Below, piece by piece: positions 1 to 7,028 of a stretch of DNA of 41,785 nt. Position 1 is the first letter of the stretch, and the number at the start of each line of letters is the position of its first letter. The notes below the pieces were generated by a model. It was given only the letters and a program-made list of their open reading frames with translations, did no database searches and was not told where the DNA came from. The translations under genes were made by a program, and so were the position numbers. Source of the stretch: Chloroflexota bacterium (GTDB taxonomy: Bacteria > Chloroflexota > Anaerolineae > B4-G1); assembly GCA_024232355.1 (NCBI GenBank), contig JAAEPW010000529.1:1-41785 (forward strand), given 5' to 3'.

Positions 1-374
1 AATACGCAAGTCATAAGATACAGGCACAGTTACGTGTGAGTCAAATATCGTCATTGAATGTTTGTCCGAATTTCAGCATCTAAACAATAGCATACACGAA
101 AATGGCTGGTTTGGATAGTTGTAAAGATACCGTTTTTTTCACGACCTTCACCACTTGACAGTTCTAAGATTTGGACGCTAAATAAGTACCATTTAAGGAT
201 ACAGGGTATGCAAAACAAACATTAGAATTGGTTGATAGTATTTGTACGATATCCAAGTTGTAAACGCTACCTAGATCTGCAAAGCGCAGACAATCAGAAT
301 AGAGCTTGACCGCGATCCAAGCCTAGTCTATAATTGCGGCCACAATAATGAATTTGATTGGGAGATTATGACAC
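1..374. other. AT-rich intergenic region, no gene seen
   Basis: No convincing coding frame or RNA gene is visible in this left-edge stretch. It is clearly more AT-rich than the following genes. The only supported elements are the methyltransferase promoter near its right end and a GGAG ribosome binding site at 361-364. Confidence 0.6.
306..334 (+). promoter_or_regulatory. sigma-70 promoter of the methyltransferase gene
   Basis: TTGACC at 306-311 and a perfect TATAAT at 329-334 are separated by 17 bp. Transcription would begin near 341, leaving a leader of about 34 nt before the ATG at 375 with GGAG at 361-364. Confidence 0.7.
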
Positions 375-1223
375 ATGACAATTGACCGCAACACAGTGAG
401 CAAGTTCTTTCGCGAGGGATGGTGGCGGCGCCCATTGTTTGCCTACCGGCTATGGCGAGCGGAGAACTATCGATGGAAAAACATGAAAGATGTCTGGGAA
501 TATGTAGGCAAAGATCGCAATGTGGCCTACATGATGATGAGCAGCAGCAAGAACGAGGAACAAGTACAAAACACTGGCCAAAGAATTGCACAAGCACTGA
601 AACAGGGCCTAGACATTGAGCCAAATCACCAGGTTCTAGAGATTGGTTGTGGCGTTGCACGCATTGGCCGAGAGCTAGCCCCACATTGTGGCGATTGGTG
701 GGGATGCGACATTTCCAGCTCTATCATACGAGTGGCTCGCCAGCGAACTGCTCACTTGAAGAATGTACACTTTCAGACCCTGAACGACAGTTCTCTGCAA
801 GAATTCGACAATAATACTTTTGACCGTACGTATTGTCACGCAGTCTTTATGCATTTGCCTCAAATTGACGTTTTTTCCTATATCCGGGAGATGTGTCGAG
901 TCACAAAACCAGGGGGTATCATTTTTTATGATGCCTTTAACCTAGACACAGAGAATGGTTGGGGAAGGTTTATTTGGGAAATAGAACACTATGACAATCG
1001 GCAAACTCGTCCGATACACCACAGTCGTTTCTCCAATACTCAGGAGCTAACCGGCTATACTCAGAGGGCCAATCTTGGTCTGCTGCATTGCCTCACTCCG
1101 GGGTTCTGGGTTCAAATTGTTGCGGCCAAACACCCAGTCGAGAGTTTGGCCGGTGGGAATCAAGAGTTGTCTCTGGAACAGTTGCGCGCGCGGGTTGATC
1201 CAGAGGCTTTGGCAGTTATTTGA
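375..1223 (+). CDS. class I SAM-dependent methyltransferase
   Basis: A 282-residue soluble methyltransferase of the Rossmann-fold class. The glycine-rich SAM-binding motif I (VLEIGCGVARIG) lies at residues 87-98. An acidic residue at the end of strand 2 (D112 in WGCDIS) should bind the SAM ribose. FDRTYCHAVFMHLP at 149-162 is the motif IV region, followed by the usual KPGG post-motif near 178-181. The first 75 residues are basic and aromatic and match no domain I recognise; they may form a lid or binding domain. The substrate cannot be told from sequence. The start is set by a GGAG 10 nt upstream and a consensus promoter. The gene stands alone, with a convergent tRNA gene downstream. The class assignment is secure; the function is open. 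Confidence 0.85.
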   Translation: MTIDRNTVSKFFREGWWRRPLFAYRLWRAENYRWKNMKDVWEYVGKDRNVAYMMMSSSKNEEQVQNTGQRIAQALKQGLDIEPNHQVLEIGCGVARIGRELAPHCGDWWGCDISSSIIRVARQRTAHLKNVHFQTLNDSSLQEFDNNTFDRTYCHAVFMHLPQIDVFSYIREMCRVTKPGGIIFYDAFNLDTENGWGRFIWEIEHYDNRQTRPIHHSRFSNTQELTGYTQRANLGLLHCLTPGFWVQIVAAKHPVESLAGGNQELSLEQLRARVDPEALAVI

Positions 1224-1314
1224 CGATTCAAAACGGGTGCGGTTCGCAAAGTGGTGTTCAGAACCCAAGATCACACTGCTTGTTCTGATGAGGTATCAAA
1301 AAGTGGCAAACGAA

Positions 1315-1340
1315 AACCGGCTGGCTTTTGCCAGCCGGTT
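1315..1340 (-). terminator. rho-independent terminator of tRNA-Val
   Basis: An 11-bp perfect stem (1315-1325 with 1330-1340) has a 4-nt loop. Read on the minus strand it is followed by a T-rich run, and it begins 3 nt after the tRNA 3' end. On the plus strand no T-run follows, so it serves the tRNA. Confidence 0.75.
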
Positions 1341-1343
1341 CAG

Positions 1344-1420
1344 TGGTGGGCGGTACAAGACTTGAACTTGTGACCTCCACGATGTCAACGTGGCGCTCTA
1401 GCCATCTGAGCTAACCGCCC
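1344..1420 (-). tRNA. tRNA-Val (anticodon GAC)
   Basis: The minus strand folds into a complete 77-nt cloverleaf. The acceptor stem is GGGCGGT/ACCGCCC, with a D arm (GCTC/GAGC), a 5-bp anticodon stem CCACG/CGTGG and a loop TTGACAT that gives anticodon GAC. The T arm is ACAAG/CTTGT with loop TTCAAGT. Discriminator A is followed by an encoded CCA (1344-1346). It has its own promoter and terminator and is transcribed alone. Confidence 0.97.
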
Positions 1421-1431
1421 ACAGCCTCCAG

Positions 1432-1459
1432 ATTATACCACCTCACCGCCATTTTGCAA
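1432..1459 (-). promoter_or_regulatory. promoter of tRNA-Val
   Basis: On the minus strand TTGCAA (1454-1459) and TATAAT (complement of 1432-1437) are spaced by 16 bp, directly upstream of the tRNA 5' end at 1420. The -35 hexamer is self-complementary and is also the -35 of the divergent holB promoter. Confidence 0.7.
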
Positions 1460-1481
1460 GGTGCGTTCATTATGTTACAAT
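1454..1481 (+). promoter_or_regulatory. promoter of holB
   Basis: TTGCAA at 1454-1459 and TACAAT at 1476-1481 are spaced by 16 bp. The start site would fall near 1488, so the ATG at 1490 would give a nearly leaderless mRNA. This rules out the in-frame TTG at 1454 as a start, since it lies inside the -35 box. Confidence 0.6.
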
Positions 1482-1489
1482 CACTTTCG

Positions 1490-2524
1490 ATGAAAACGAC
1501 AAACGCAACGGCAATGACAAATCCAGATTGGGGTATCGTGGGCCACGACTGGGCCGTGAGATTTTTACAGCAAGCCGTGGCCTCAGATAGTGTATCCCAC
1601 GCCTATCTCTTTACCGGTCCACCTAATGTGGGCAAAATGACGCTGGCACGGGCACTGGCAACTGCCCTACTATGCGAAGGTGCAGAGAAGGTGCCGTGTG
1701 GAGAATGTCGTGCGTGTCGCTTGCTTGACGGCGGCAATCACCCTGATCTGCACATCGTCGAATCGGAACGCGTTGGTGCCAAGCTCAAGATCGAGCAGGT
1801 ACGCGATCTACAACGCCAACTCTCCCTCACTCCGATCGAGGCGAAATGGCAGGTAACTATCCTGCATCGCTTTGAGGAGGCCACCACATCGGCCGCCAAT
1901 GCACTGCTGAAAACCCTGGAAGAGCCTCCGCCTTATGCCATACTCATAGTCTTGGCAAATGACGCCGACCACCTCCTCCCCACGATTGTTTCCCGCTGCC
2001 AGCAAGTCCCATTGCGCCCACTGTCTGTGACAACCGTACAGCAAGCCATCATCGAACGGTGGAACGCAGCACCAGAACAAGCCGAGCTTTTGGCGCATCT
2101 TTCGGGTGGGCGGCTGGGCTGGGCGGTCCGCACCCTCACCGACAAAACCGCCCTCCAGCAGCGAGCACAGCGCCTGGACGATTTGAATGACCTCCTGAGT
2201 GCTGCCATCACCGAGCGTTTCCGCTATGCCGAAAAGCTGGCCCGCAATCCTGTCGCCATACAGGAGACCCTGGCGCTATGGATCAGTTGGTGGCGAGACG
2301 TAATGTTGTTGGCTGCCCAGGCAGAAACACCTCCGACCAACGTTGATCACCGCCTGACCCTGCTCGACCACGCCAACCGCTTTGGGTTGAAACAAAGCGC
2401 CGCCACCATAGAGGCTCTGCGCAGCGCCGCCGACCGGTTGAAACGCAATGCCAACCCCCGTCTCACCATCGAAGTGCTGATGCTCGACCTTCCACGCCAA
2501 CAAACACAAAAACGGAGCCCATAG
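1490..2524 (+). CDS. holB: DNA polymerase III subunit delta' (clamp loader)
   Basis: A 344-residue AAA+ clamp-loader subunit of the DnaX/HolB family, which helps load the beta clamp during replication. The P-loop GPPNVGKM is at residues 43-50, with Met where Ser/Thr is usual. This fits a delta' protein that does not hydrolyse ATP rather than the tau/gamma ATPase. A four-cysteine zinc module follows (C62, C70, C73, C76). The conserved block SAANALLKTLEEPP and the SRC sensor segment typical of the family come next. The start is uncertain: ATG 1490 follows the predicted transcription start by about 2 nt, and ATG 1514 is an in-frame alternative that still keeps the domain. The stop overlaps a hairpin that terminates the convergent PHP gene. 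Confidence 0.88.
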   Translation: MKTTNATAMTNPDWGIVGHDWAVRFLQQAVASDSVSHAYLFTGPPNVGKMTLARALATALLCEGAEKVPCGECRACRLLDGGNHPDLHIVESERVGAKLKIEQVRDLQRQLSLTPIEAKWQVTILHRFEEATTSAANALLKTLEEPPPYAILIVLANDADHLLPTIVSRCQQVPLRPLSVTTVQQAIIERWNAAPEQAELLAHLSGGRLGWAVRTLTDKTALQQRAQRLDDLNDLLSAAITERFRYAEKLARNPVAIQETLALWISWWRDVMLLAAQAETPPTNVDHRLTLLDHANRFGLKQSAATIEALRSAADRLKRNANPRLTIEVLMLDLPRQQTQKRSP

Positions 2525-2530
2525 CTCCGT
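2512..2530 (-). terminator. terminator of the spoVS-PHP operon
   Basis: A 7-bp stem ACGGAGC/GCTCCGT with a 5-nt loop is followed on the minus strand by TTTTT. It lies 27 nt past the PHP stop codon and overlaps the end of holB. Confidence 0.65.
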
Positions 2531-2556
2531 CTCATCTCCTCTAACACGAAAAAATA

Positions 2557-3396
2557 CTACTCTTTGGACGTCTCCCGCAGCCGCTCAATGCACTCCCACG
2601 GCACGTGAACCGAACCCAACGCCATTTCTCCCAAAATGCCCCGCCCGTGGAAATCCGATCCGCCCGTGGCTAACAGTCCGTACTCCCGGCACATCCCCAG
2701 CAACATCTCGATATTCTCAGGCGAGTGGTTGTGATAATACACTTCCACCCCACGCAGTCCATATTCTACAAACTCGGGGATGCGCTCTACGACCGTTTCC
2801 CCAGAACTTATTGGGTGCGCAATGACCGGCACGCCACCGGCCCCGGTGATCGCCTGTATCACCTCTGGCGGGGTCAAACGCAGGCGCGGCACGTAGGCCG
2901 GGCCATCACGACCTATGAAACGTTCGAATGCTTCTTGAAGCGAATTGACATAGTGCCGGTCCCGCAACGCTCGTCCTATGTGGGGACGGCCGACACTGTC
3001 GCCGCCGGCCAAAGCCCGCACCTTTTCCCACTCGAGCGTCATCCCCATATCACGCAACCGATCGATCATCTTGCGCGCTCGCTCTACCCGTGCATTCTGC
3101 ATCTCTTGCAACCGTTCTTGCAGCAAATCATTCTCTAGATCAACGTAATAACCCAAGAAATGCAGATCACCCCAACCGCCCTCCGAGTTGATTTCCACGC
3201 CAGCGATGACTTCCAACCCGGTGTTGGCCGCAGCTTGCTGCGCCTCTGTCACGCCGCCCAACGTGTCGTGATCCGTTAGAGCAATCGCCTCCAGCCCTTG
3301 CTCTAACGACAAACGAATAACCTCCGATGGCGTGAACACACCATCGGAGGCCGTACTATGAATATGCAGGTCTATGAGGTTTTGACGTCGGCTCAT
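2557..3396 (-). CDS. PHP-domain phosphoesterase (TrpH/RNase AM-like)
   Basis: A 279-residue metal-dependent phosphoesterase of the PHP family, in the subgroup that includes E. coli YciV/RNase AM, which acts on nucleotide 3',5'-bisphosphates or short RNA 5' ends. Metal ligands are recognisable: DLHIHST (9-15, H11, H13), TDHD (41-44), E68 in GVEI, H139 in GRPHIG, H194 in AHP, and SDFH (D248, H250). The start codon overlaps the spoVS stop by 4 nt (ATGA), so the two proteins are probably translationally coupled. It ends before a clear terminator. The family is secure; the exact substrate is inferred from relatives. Confidence 0.87.
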   Translation of the reverse strand: MSRRQNLIDLHIHSTASDGVFTPSEVIRLSLEQGLEAIALTDHDTLGGVTEAQQAAANTGLEVIAGVEINSEGGWGDLHFLGYYVDLENDLLQERLQEMQNARVERARKMIDRLRDMGMTLEWEKVRALAGGDSVGRPHIGRALRDRHYVNSLQEAFERFIGRDGPAYVPRLRLTPPEVIQAITGAGGVPVIAHPISSGETVVERIPEFVEYGLRGVEVYYHNHSPENIEMLLGMCREYGLLATGGSDFHGRGILGEMALGSVHVPWECIERLRETSKE

Positions 3397-3653
3397 CGCT
3401 TCTCGATACTTAACCGCACGGCCGTCCTTTCCTGTCCGTCAATATCCACCTCGACAAATGCGGGAAGGCAAATGATATCAATTCCATCTTCCTCCAGATA
3501 ACCACGAGCGATGCACACTGCTTTTACTGCCTGGTTGACCGCCCCGGCACCAATGGCCTGTACATCCGCACTTCCCTTCTCTCGCATAACACCCGCAATG
3601 GCACCCGCCACTGCCGTCGAACGAGAACTGGCCGCAACTTTGATGATGTCCAT
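3393..3653 (-). CDS. spoVS: stage V sporulation protein S (SpoVS) family
   Basis: An 86-residue protein matching SpoVS along its whole length, with the core QAIGAGAVNQAVKA at about 33-46 and IDIICLPAFVEVDIDG after it. In Bacillus it affects septation and coat assembly; the fold resembles Alba-type nucleic-acid binding proteins. Homologues are common in bacteria that do not sporulate, so no sporulation role is implied here. It has a strong GGAGG ribosome binding site, a consensus promoter about 100 nt upstream, and is the first gene of a two-gene operon with the PHP phosphoesterase. Confidence 0.92.
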   Translation of the reverse strand: MDIIKVAASSRSTAVAGAIAGVMREKGSADVQAIGAGAVNQAVKAVCIARGYLEEDGIDIICLPAFVEVDIDGQERTAVRLSIEKR

Positions 3654-3753
3654 TGTCTCCCTCCTTACACTTCCTTGGCCCTTGAACCCATTGAAACGAA
3701 TCCAGCAAATCCCACCCTAACCTGCCCGAGTTTTACCGGTGCGGTTCAATGTT

Positions 3754-3782
3754 ATAATACACCAAAATGGATCATCATGCAA
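3754..3782 (-). promoter_or_regulatory. promoter of spoVS-PHP
   Basis: On the minus strand TTGCAT (complement of 3777-3782) and TATTAT (complement of 3754-3759) are 17 bp apart. The site lies just past, or within a few bases of, the ubiD stop, and gives a leader of about 95 nt before spoVS. Confidence 0.55.
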
Positions 3783-3788
3783 GCAATC

Positions 3789-5114
3789 TTAAATTTCCCC
3801 TTTCACTCCGTACCGTGATAAATCCACTGGCTTGTATTCTGCCCGCTCGTACTCTCGCCTAGCCTTGCCCAGTGGTGCTGTCGCATCCAGTCCCATCTTA
3901 CTCGTGCGCGCCTTCTGGCCTGGCACGTGCTTGGCCGAAGGATCGAGACTGCTGCTCGGCTGATCGGTAAAGATCGCCAAGTTTCGGTCGGCCTGAAAGC
4001 GAGTGGCAATCGCCCACTCTACCTCCGCGCTGTCATAGATATTCACATCCGTATCTACCACGACGACGTGCTTGAGCGACGAGTGCCCTCGGAAGGCTGC
4101 CTCAATCGCCCGATGCCCGTCTGTATCCTGCTGTTTGTCGATTTGCACCACGGCGTGCAGCCAGGACGTGCCCCCCGGTGTGATATAGACCCCGGTGCAA
4201 CAACAGACCTCATTGACGGCGGAAAACATCGTCGGCTCGCGGGGCATCCCCATGAGATTCTTGTGCTCCATGCCGCCCGGGAGTAGCGCGTGAAAGACCG
4301 GCTCCCGGCGATGGGTGACGCAGTCAATCTCGATAACGGGCTGACGGCGCACAATGTCCATCGTTTCCGTCAAGTCTGGGAAAGGCCCCTCGTCGGTCAA
4401 CGTGTGCGTGATACGTCCCTCCAGGATCAACTCGGCCTCGGCGGGCACCTGCAAATCGACGGTCTGACACTGCACCAGCGGCGTCGAGCACATCGCGTGC
4501 GCGATGCTCAACTCGTCTACGCCCTTGGGAGGGCTCATCGCCGCCGCCAGCAAGACCTGAACCGGGCAGCCGATGGCGATAGCCACGGGCAAATCATCTA
4601 CGACTTTGCCCACAGCCGTATGCGTCCCCCGCTGCTCGACGAGGCGGGCCGCAAAGCGTCGCTCGTCCAGCACCATCAGCCGGTGAAACGCGACGTTGCG
4701 TCCAAACTCTGGGTCCTGGATGATGGCCACGCCAGACGTGACATAAGGCCCGCCGTCGTCCGGGTGATAGCGTGGGATGGGCAAGCGCGTCAGGTCTACC
4801 TCTGCCTCGACAATCTCCTGGCAAGGGCCAGAATCGAGCAACGGCGACAGCATTGGGTGGGCCATCGCGTCGGCCATGCGATGAATCACATCAGGCACCG
4901 TACAACCCAACGCCGCCGCAAAATGCTCCCGCTGCGCGCACACCCCGGCGACCGCTTGCCAGCCGGGGAAGCCATCCAGCGCGCGGAACAAGACCGGGCG
5001 ACCGTCGAGTGCATACATCACCCGTGCCAGTTCCAGGTGTGGGTCAACCGCACGTTCGATCTCGATCATCGCACCTGTCTCCCGCGCCCATTCGACAAAG
5101 TTTCTTATGTTCAT
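3789..5114 (-). CDS. UbiD-family prenylated-FMN decarboxylase
   Basis: A 441-residue member of the UbiD (3-octaprenyl-4-hydroxybenzoate carboxy-lyase) family. These enzymes decarboxylate or carboxylate aromatic and alpha,beta-unsaturated acids using prenylated FMN made by UbiX. The hallmark acidic motif EGPFPD is at residues 242-247; E242 and D247 occupy the positions of the two catalytic acids in Fdc1 (EGPFGE). FHRLMVLD near 143-150 should hold the catalytic Arg. The start at 5114 is preferred over 5162: it has an AGGCGG-type ribosome binding site, begins at the family N-terminus (MNIRNFVEW) and removes the overlap with the upstream gene. It lies 13 nt after a nitroreductase, probably in one operon. 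No ubiX is in the window. The substrate is unknown. Confidence 0.85.
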   Translation of the reverse strand: MNIRNFVEWARETGAMIEIERAVDPHLELARVMYALDGRPVLFRALDGFPGWQAVAGVCAQREHFAAALGCTVPDVIHRMADAMAHPMLSPLLDSGPCQEIVEAEVDLTRLPIPRYHPDDGGPYVTSGVAIIQDPEFGRNVAFHRLMVLDERRFAARLVEQRGTHTAVGKVVDDLPVAIAIGCPVQVLLAAAMSPPKGVDELSIAHAMCSTPLVQCQTVDLQVPAEAELILEGRITHTLTDEGPFPDLTETMDIVRRQPVIEIDCVTHRREPVFHALLPGGMEHKNLMGMPREPTMFSAVNEVCCCTGVYITPGGTSWLHAVVQIDKQQDTDGHRAIEAAFRGHSSLKHVVVVDTDVNIYDSAEVEWAIATRFQADRNLAIFTDQPSSSLDPSAKHVPGQKARTSKMGLDATAPLGKARREYERAEYKPVDLSRYGVKGEI

Positions 5115-5127
5115 TCCTACCGCCTTG

Positions 5128-5637
5128 CTACCACCGCTCCCGATGCACCCGCGACTCGTCATACTGCGTGCGTGGCTCTTTCTCCTCCGCCGGATGGCCG
5201 ATGGCGATCAGGTTAAGGGGCACGATCGTCTCTGGCAGGTTCAGTATCGGGCGTGTAAAAGCGATCCGCGGCTCCTTGGGGTAAACACCCAGCCATACCG
5301 CACCGAGGCCCAGCGCCGTAGCTGCCAGAAGCAGATTCTCCGTCGCGGCGGAGCAATCCTGCACCCAGTACCGTTCCACCTCGGTCACGTCGCCGCACAC
5401 GACGATACACAGCGACGCATCGAAAAGCATCTTGCCGTGGGGGTGAGCCTCGGCCAGAGCATCCAGCGTTTGCCGCTTGGTCACGACGATGAAATACCAC
5501 GGCTTACGGTTCGAGGCTGATGGAGCCGCCATCGCCGCTTCCATCAATGTCTGGATGTCCGCCTCGCTGACCGGCGCACTTGTGTACTTGCGGATGCTGC
5601 GTCGGGCAAAGATCGTTTGGATAAACTCTCTAGTCAT
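5128..5637 (-). CDS. nitroreductase-family FMN flavoprotein
   Basis: A 169-residue nitroreductase-fold protein. It has the FMN phosphate-binding motif RRSIRKY at 12-18 and the second FMN segment APSASNRKPWYF at about 38-49. The family reduces nitro, quinone or enone groups with NAD(P)H, or cleaves flavins. It is at the short end of the family. The ribosome binding site is AGAAGG. It sits 37 nt after a small membrane protein and directly ahead of the UbiD-type decarboxylase, which suggests a shared pathway for a ring compound or flavin; that link is inferred only from adjacency. Confidence 0.83.
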   Translation of the reverse strand: MTREFIQTIFARRSIRKYTSAPVSEADIQTLMEAAMAAPSASNRKPWYFIVVTKRQTLDALAEAHPHGKMLFDASLCIVVCGDVTEVERYWVQDCSAATENLLLAATALGLGAVWLGVYPKEPRIAFTRPILNLPETIVPLNLIAIGHPAEEKEPRTQYDESRVHRERW

Positions 5638-5674
5638 TTCCTTCTCCGGCTCTTATTTGCTACAATCGATCGAG

Positions 5675-6040
5675 TTATGCTACCAGCTCACGGTTTTCAT
5701 CCAAAAGTTCACTGATCTCGGTATCCCTGTGGAAAGCGTCTGCTGTCTCGGTCTTGCTGCTTTCAGCCTCGCCTCCCGTCCAGTATACCCCACTCAAAAG
5801 GGGCACTCGGATATGTGCTTCTCGTATATCGCCATTTGGGTCTTGGTATCTCGTCACATATATTCTATCGTTTCCCTCACCAAGTGAACCAGGCCCATAA
5901 GGATCCCAAGTTTTCGACAGCAGTCTATATCCCTTTGACGCCAAGAAATCTCTTATTCGTGCTTCATCTAGGCGACTACGGAGAGGATAGAAAATAGCAA
6001 ACCCAACTACGACGACTACGAGTGCAAGAAGAACATCCAT
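5675..6040 (-). CDS. small membrane-anchored hypothetical protein
   Basis: A 121-residue protein that I do not recognise. The N-terminus (MDVLLALVVVVVGFAIFY) is one membrane helix, followed by a soluble part that includes IRDFLASKGYRLLSKTWDPYG and ends in an acidic tail. The soluble region looks like a compact domain facing the cytoplasm or outside. The start at 6040 is set by a strong GAGGGGGAG ribosome binding site; the longer in-frame start at 6082 has none. It lies between the citryl-CoA-lyase-like gene and the nitroreductase on the same strand. Confidence 0.65.
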   Translation of the reverse strand: MDVLLALVVVVVGFAIFYPLRSRLDEARIRDFLASKGYRLLSKTWDPYGPGSLGEGNDRIYVTRYQDPNGDIREAHIRVPLLSGVYWTGGEAESSKTETADAFHRDTEISELLDENRELVA

Positions 6041-6119
6041 TTGCTCCCCCTCAGGTTTGTTGCAACGACAAACTTTGTCCACACACAGTGAAAATGGAAA
6101 CCAGCTATCTGTTCACTAT

Positions 6120-6893
6120 TTACTCTAACTCGCGCGGCGCTGGCCCGGTGTACTCGTGATCGGTGGGATGGATACGCCGCATCGGACGCTGGCGCGTCAT
6201 CTCTTCGTGGGCGTGCGCCGCCAGGCCGGTGACGCGGGCGATGATAAAGAACGCGTTGCCGAGTTCGGGCGGGAAATCCAAGTCGACCAGCAACGCCGCC
6301 AGCGCGCCATCCACGTTGAGCGGCAGCCGCCGCCCCATGCTCTTTTCCAGGGCATCCTCAAAGGCACGGGCGAACGCCACGCCTTTGCCACTGATCCCCA
6401 ACTCGTCGGCCACGGCCAGCAAGCGCTTGGTGCGTGGGTCGTCGGTGTGGACGCGGTGGCCGAAACCGGGTGCGCGCTTTTTTTGCGCCTTTAATTCCGC
6501 CAGCATCTTGGGCGCCAACTCTTCCGGCGAGCCTTCGTCAGACCGCCCAATCGCCTCCAGGATGAGGCGCATACAGCCCTCGATCGCCCCGCCGTGGAAA
6601 CGGTTGATAGAGAGTATGCCAGCGGCGATGCTGGCGTTCAACGACGCGCCGGTGGAGGCGACGGTGTGCGCCGCCAGCGCCGAGGGCGGCGTCGCGCCGT
6701 GGTCGAGCGAGGAGACCAACATGGTGTCCATCAGCCGTCCGACCTTTGGTGAGGGTAGTTCCCCTTTCAGTGCCAAGTAGACCGCCTGCCCAAAAGTCAC
6801 ACGGTCCATCAGTTCATCGATCTTGTACCCCCGCAGCCGCAGTTCGTTGGGCTGGACGGAGGTGATCTCGGTTTTCCAATGTAAATCAGCCAT
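6120..6893 (-). CDS. citryl-CoA lyase-like short citrate synthase family protein
   Basis: A 257-residue protein holding only the catalytic core of citrate synthase, about the size of Hydrogenobacter citryl-CoA lyase and far shorter than a true citrate synthase. The catalytic set is intact: H65 (SLDHGATPP), H100 (FHGGAIEG), H146 (GFGHRVHTDDPR) and D195 (NVDGAL), matching the E. coli His264/His305/Asp362 frame. In Hydrogenobacter such a lyase splits citryl-CoA made by a two-subunit citryl-CoA synthetase into acetyl-CoA and oxaloacetate. Here the CoA-ligase pair is immediately upstream on the same strand, which supports that role, though another 3-hydroxyacyl-CoA substrate is possible. The ribosome binding site is AAGGAG, 7 nt before ATG. 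Confidence 0.75.
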   Translation of the reverse strand: MADLHWKTEITSVQPNELRLRGYKIDELMDRVTFGQAVYLALKGELPSPKVGRLMDTMLVSSLDHGATPPSALAAHTVASTGASLNASIAAGILSINRFHGGAIEGCMRLILEAIGRSDEGSPEELAPKMLAELKAQKKRAPGFGHRVHTDDPRTKRLLAVADELGISGKGVAFARAFEDALEKSMGRRLPLNVDGALAALLVDLDFPPELGNAFFIIARVTGLAAHAHEEMTRQRPMRRIHPTDHEYTGPAPRELE

Positions 6894-6916
6894 TATTTAC
6901 TCCTTGTAAAAAAATT

Positions 6917-6987
6917 GGACGCAGATTCACACTGATAAACGCTGATCTAAATTTTTGATCTGCGAAAATCTGCGTGCATCTGCGTCC
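6917..6987. repeat. palindromic intergenic repeat (CTGCGT type)
   Basis: A 71-bp element with 10-bp perfect terminal inverted repeats, GGACGCAGAT at 6917-6926 and ATCTGCGTCC at 6978-6987. Inside are further copies of the short unit ATCTGCGT, so it can form one long hairpin. It lies between the CoA-ligase alpha gene and the lyase gene. A similarly built element is at 26853-26947. Confidence 0.6.
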
Positions 6988-7028
6988 TCAACGATTCGTC
7001 AGTCAGCTTGAAAATTCAGACGCTCAAG

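Noticed and set aside
1454..1489. In-frame TTG at 1454 as the holB start
   Set aside because: It lies inside the -35 hexamer of the holB promoter and adds 12 residues with no family likeness.
4290..5216. Long open frame (308 codons) on the plus strand opposite ubiD
   Set aside because: It is the antisense of a conserved UbiD gene, rich in Arg/His and without family features.
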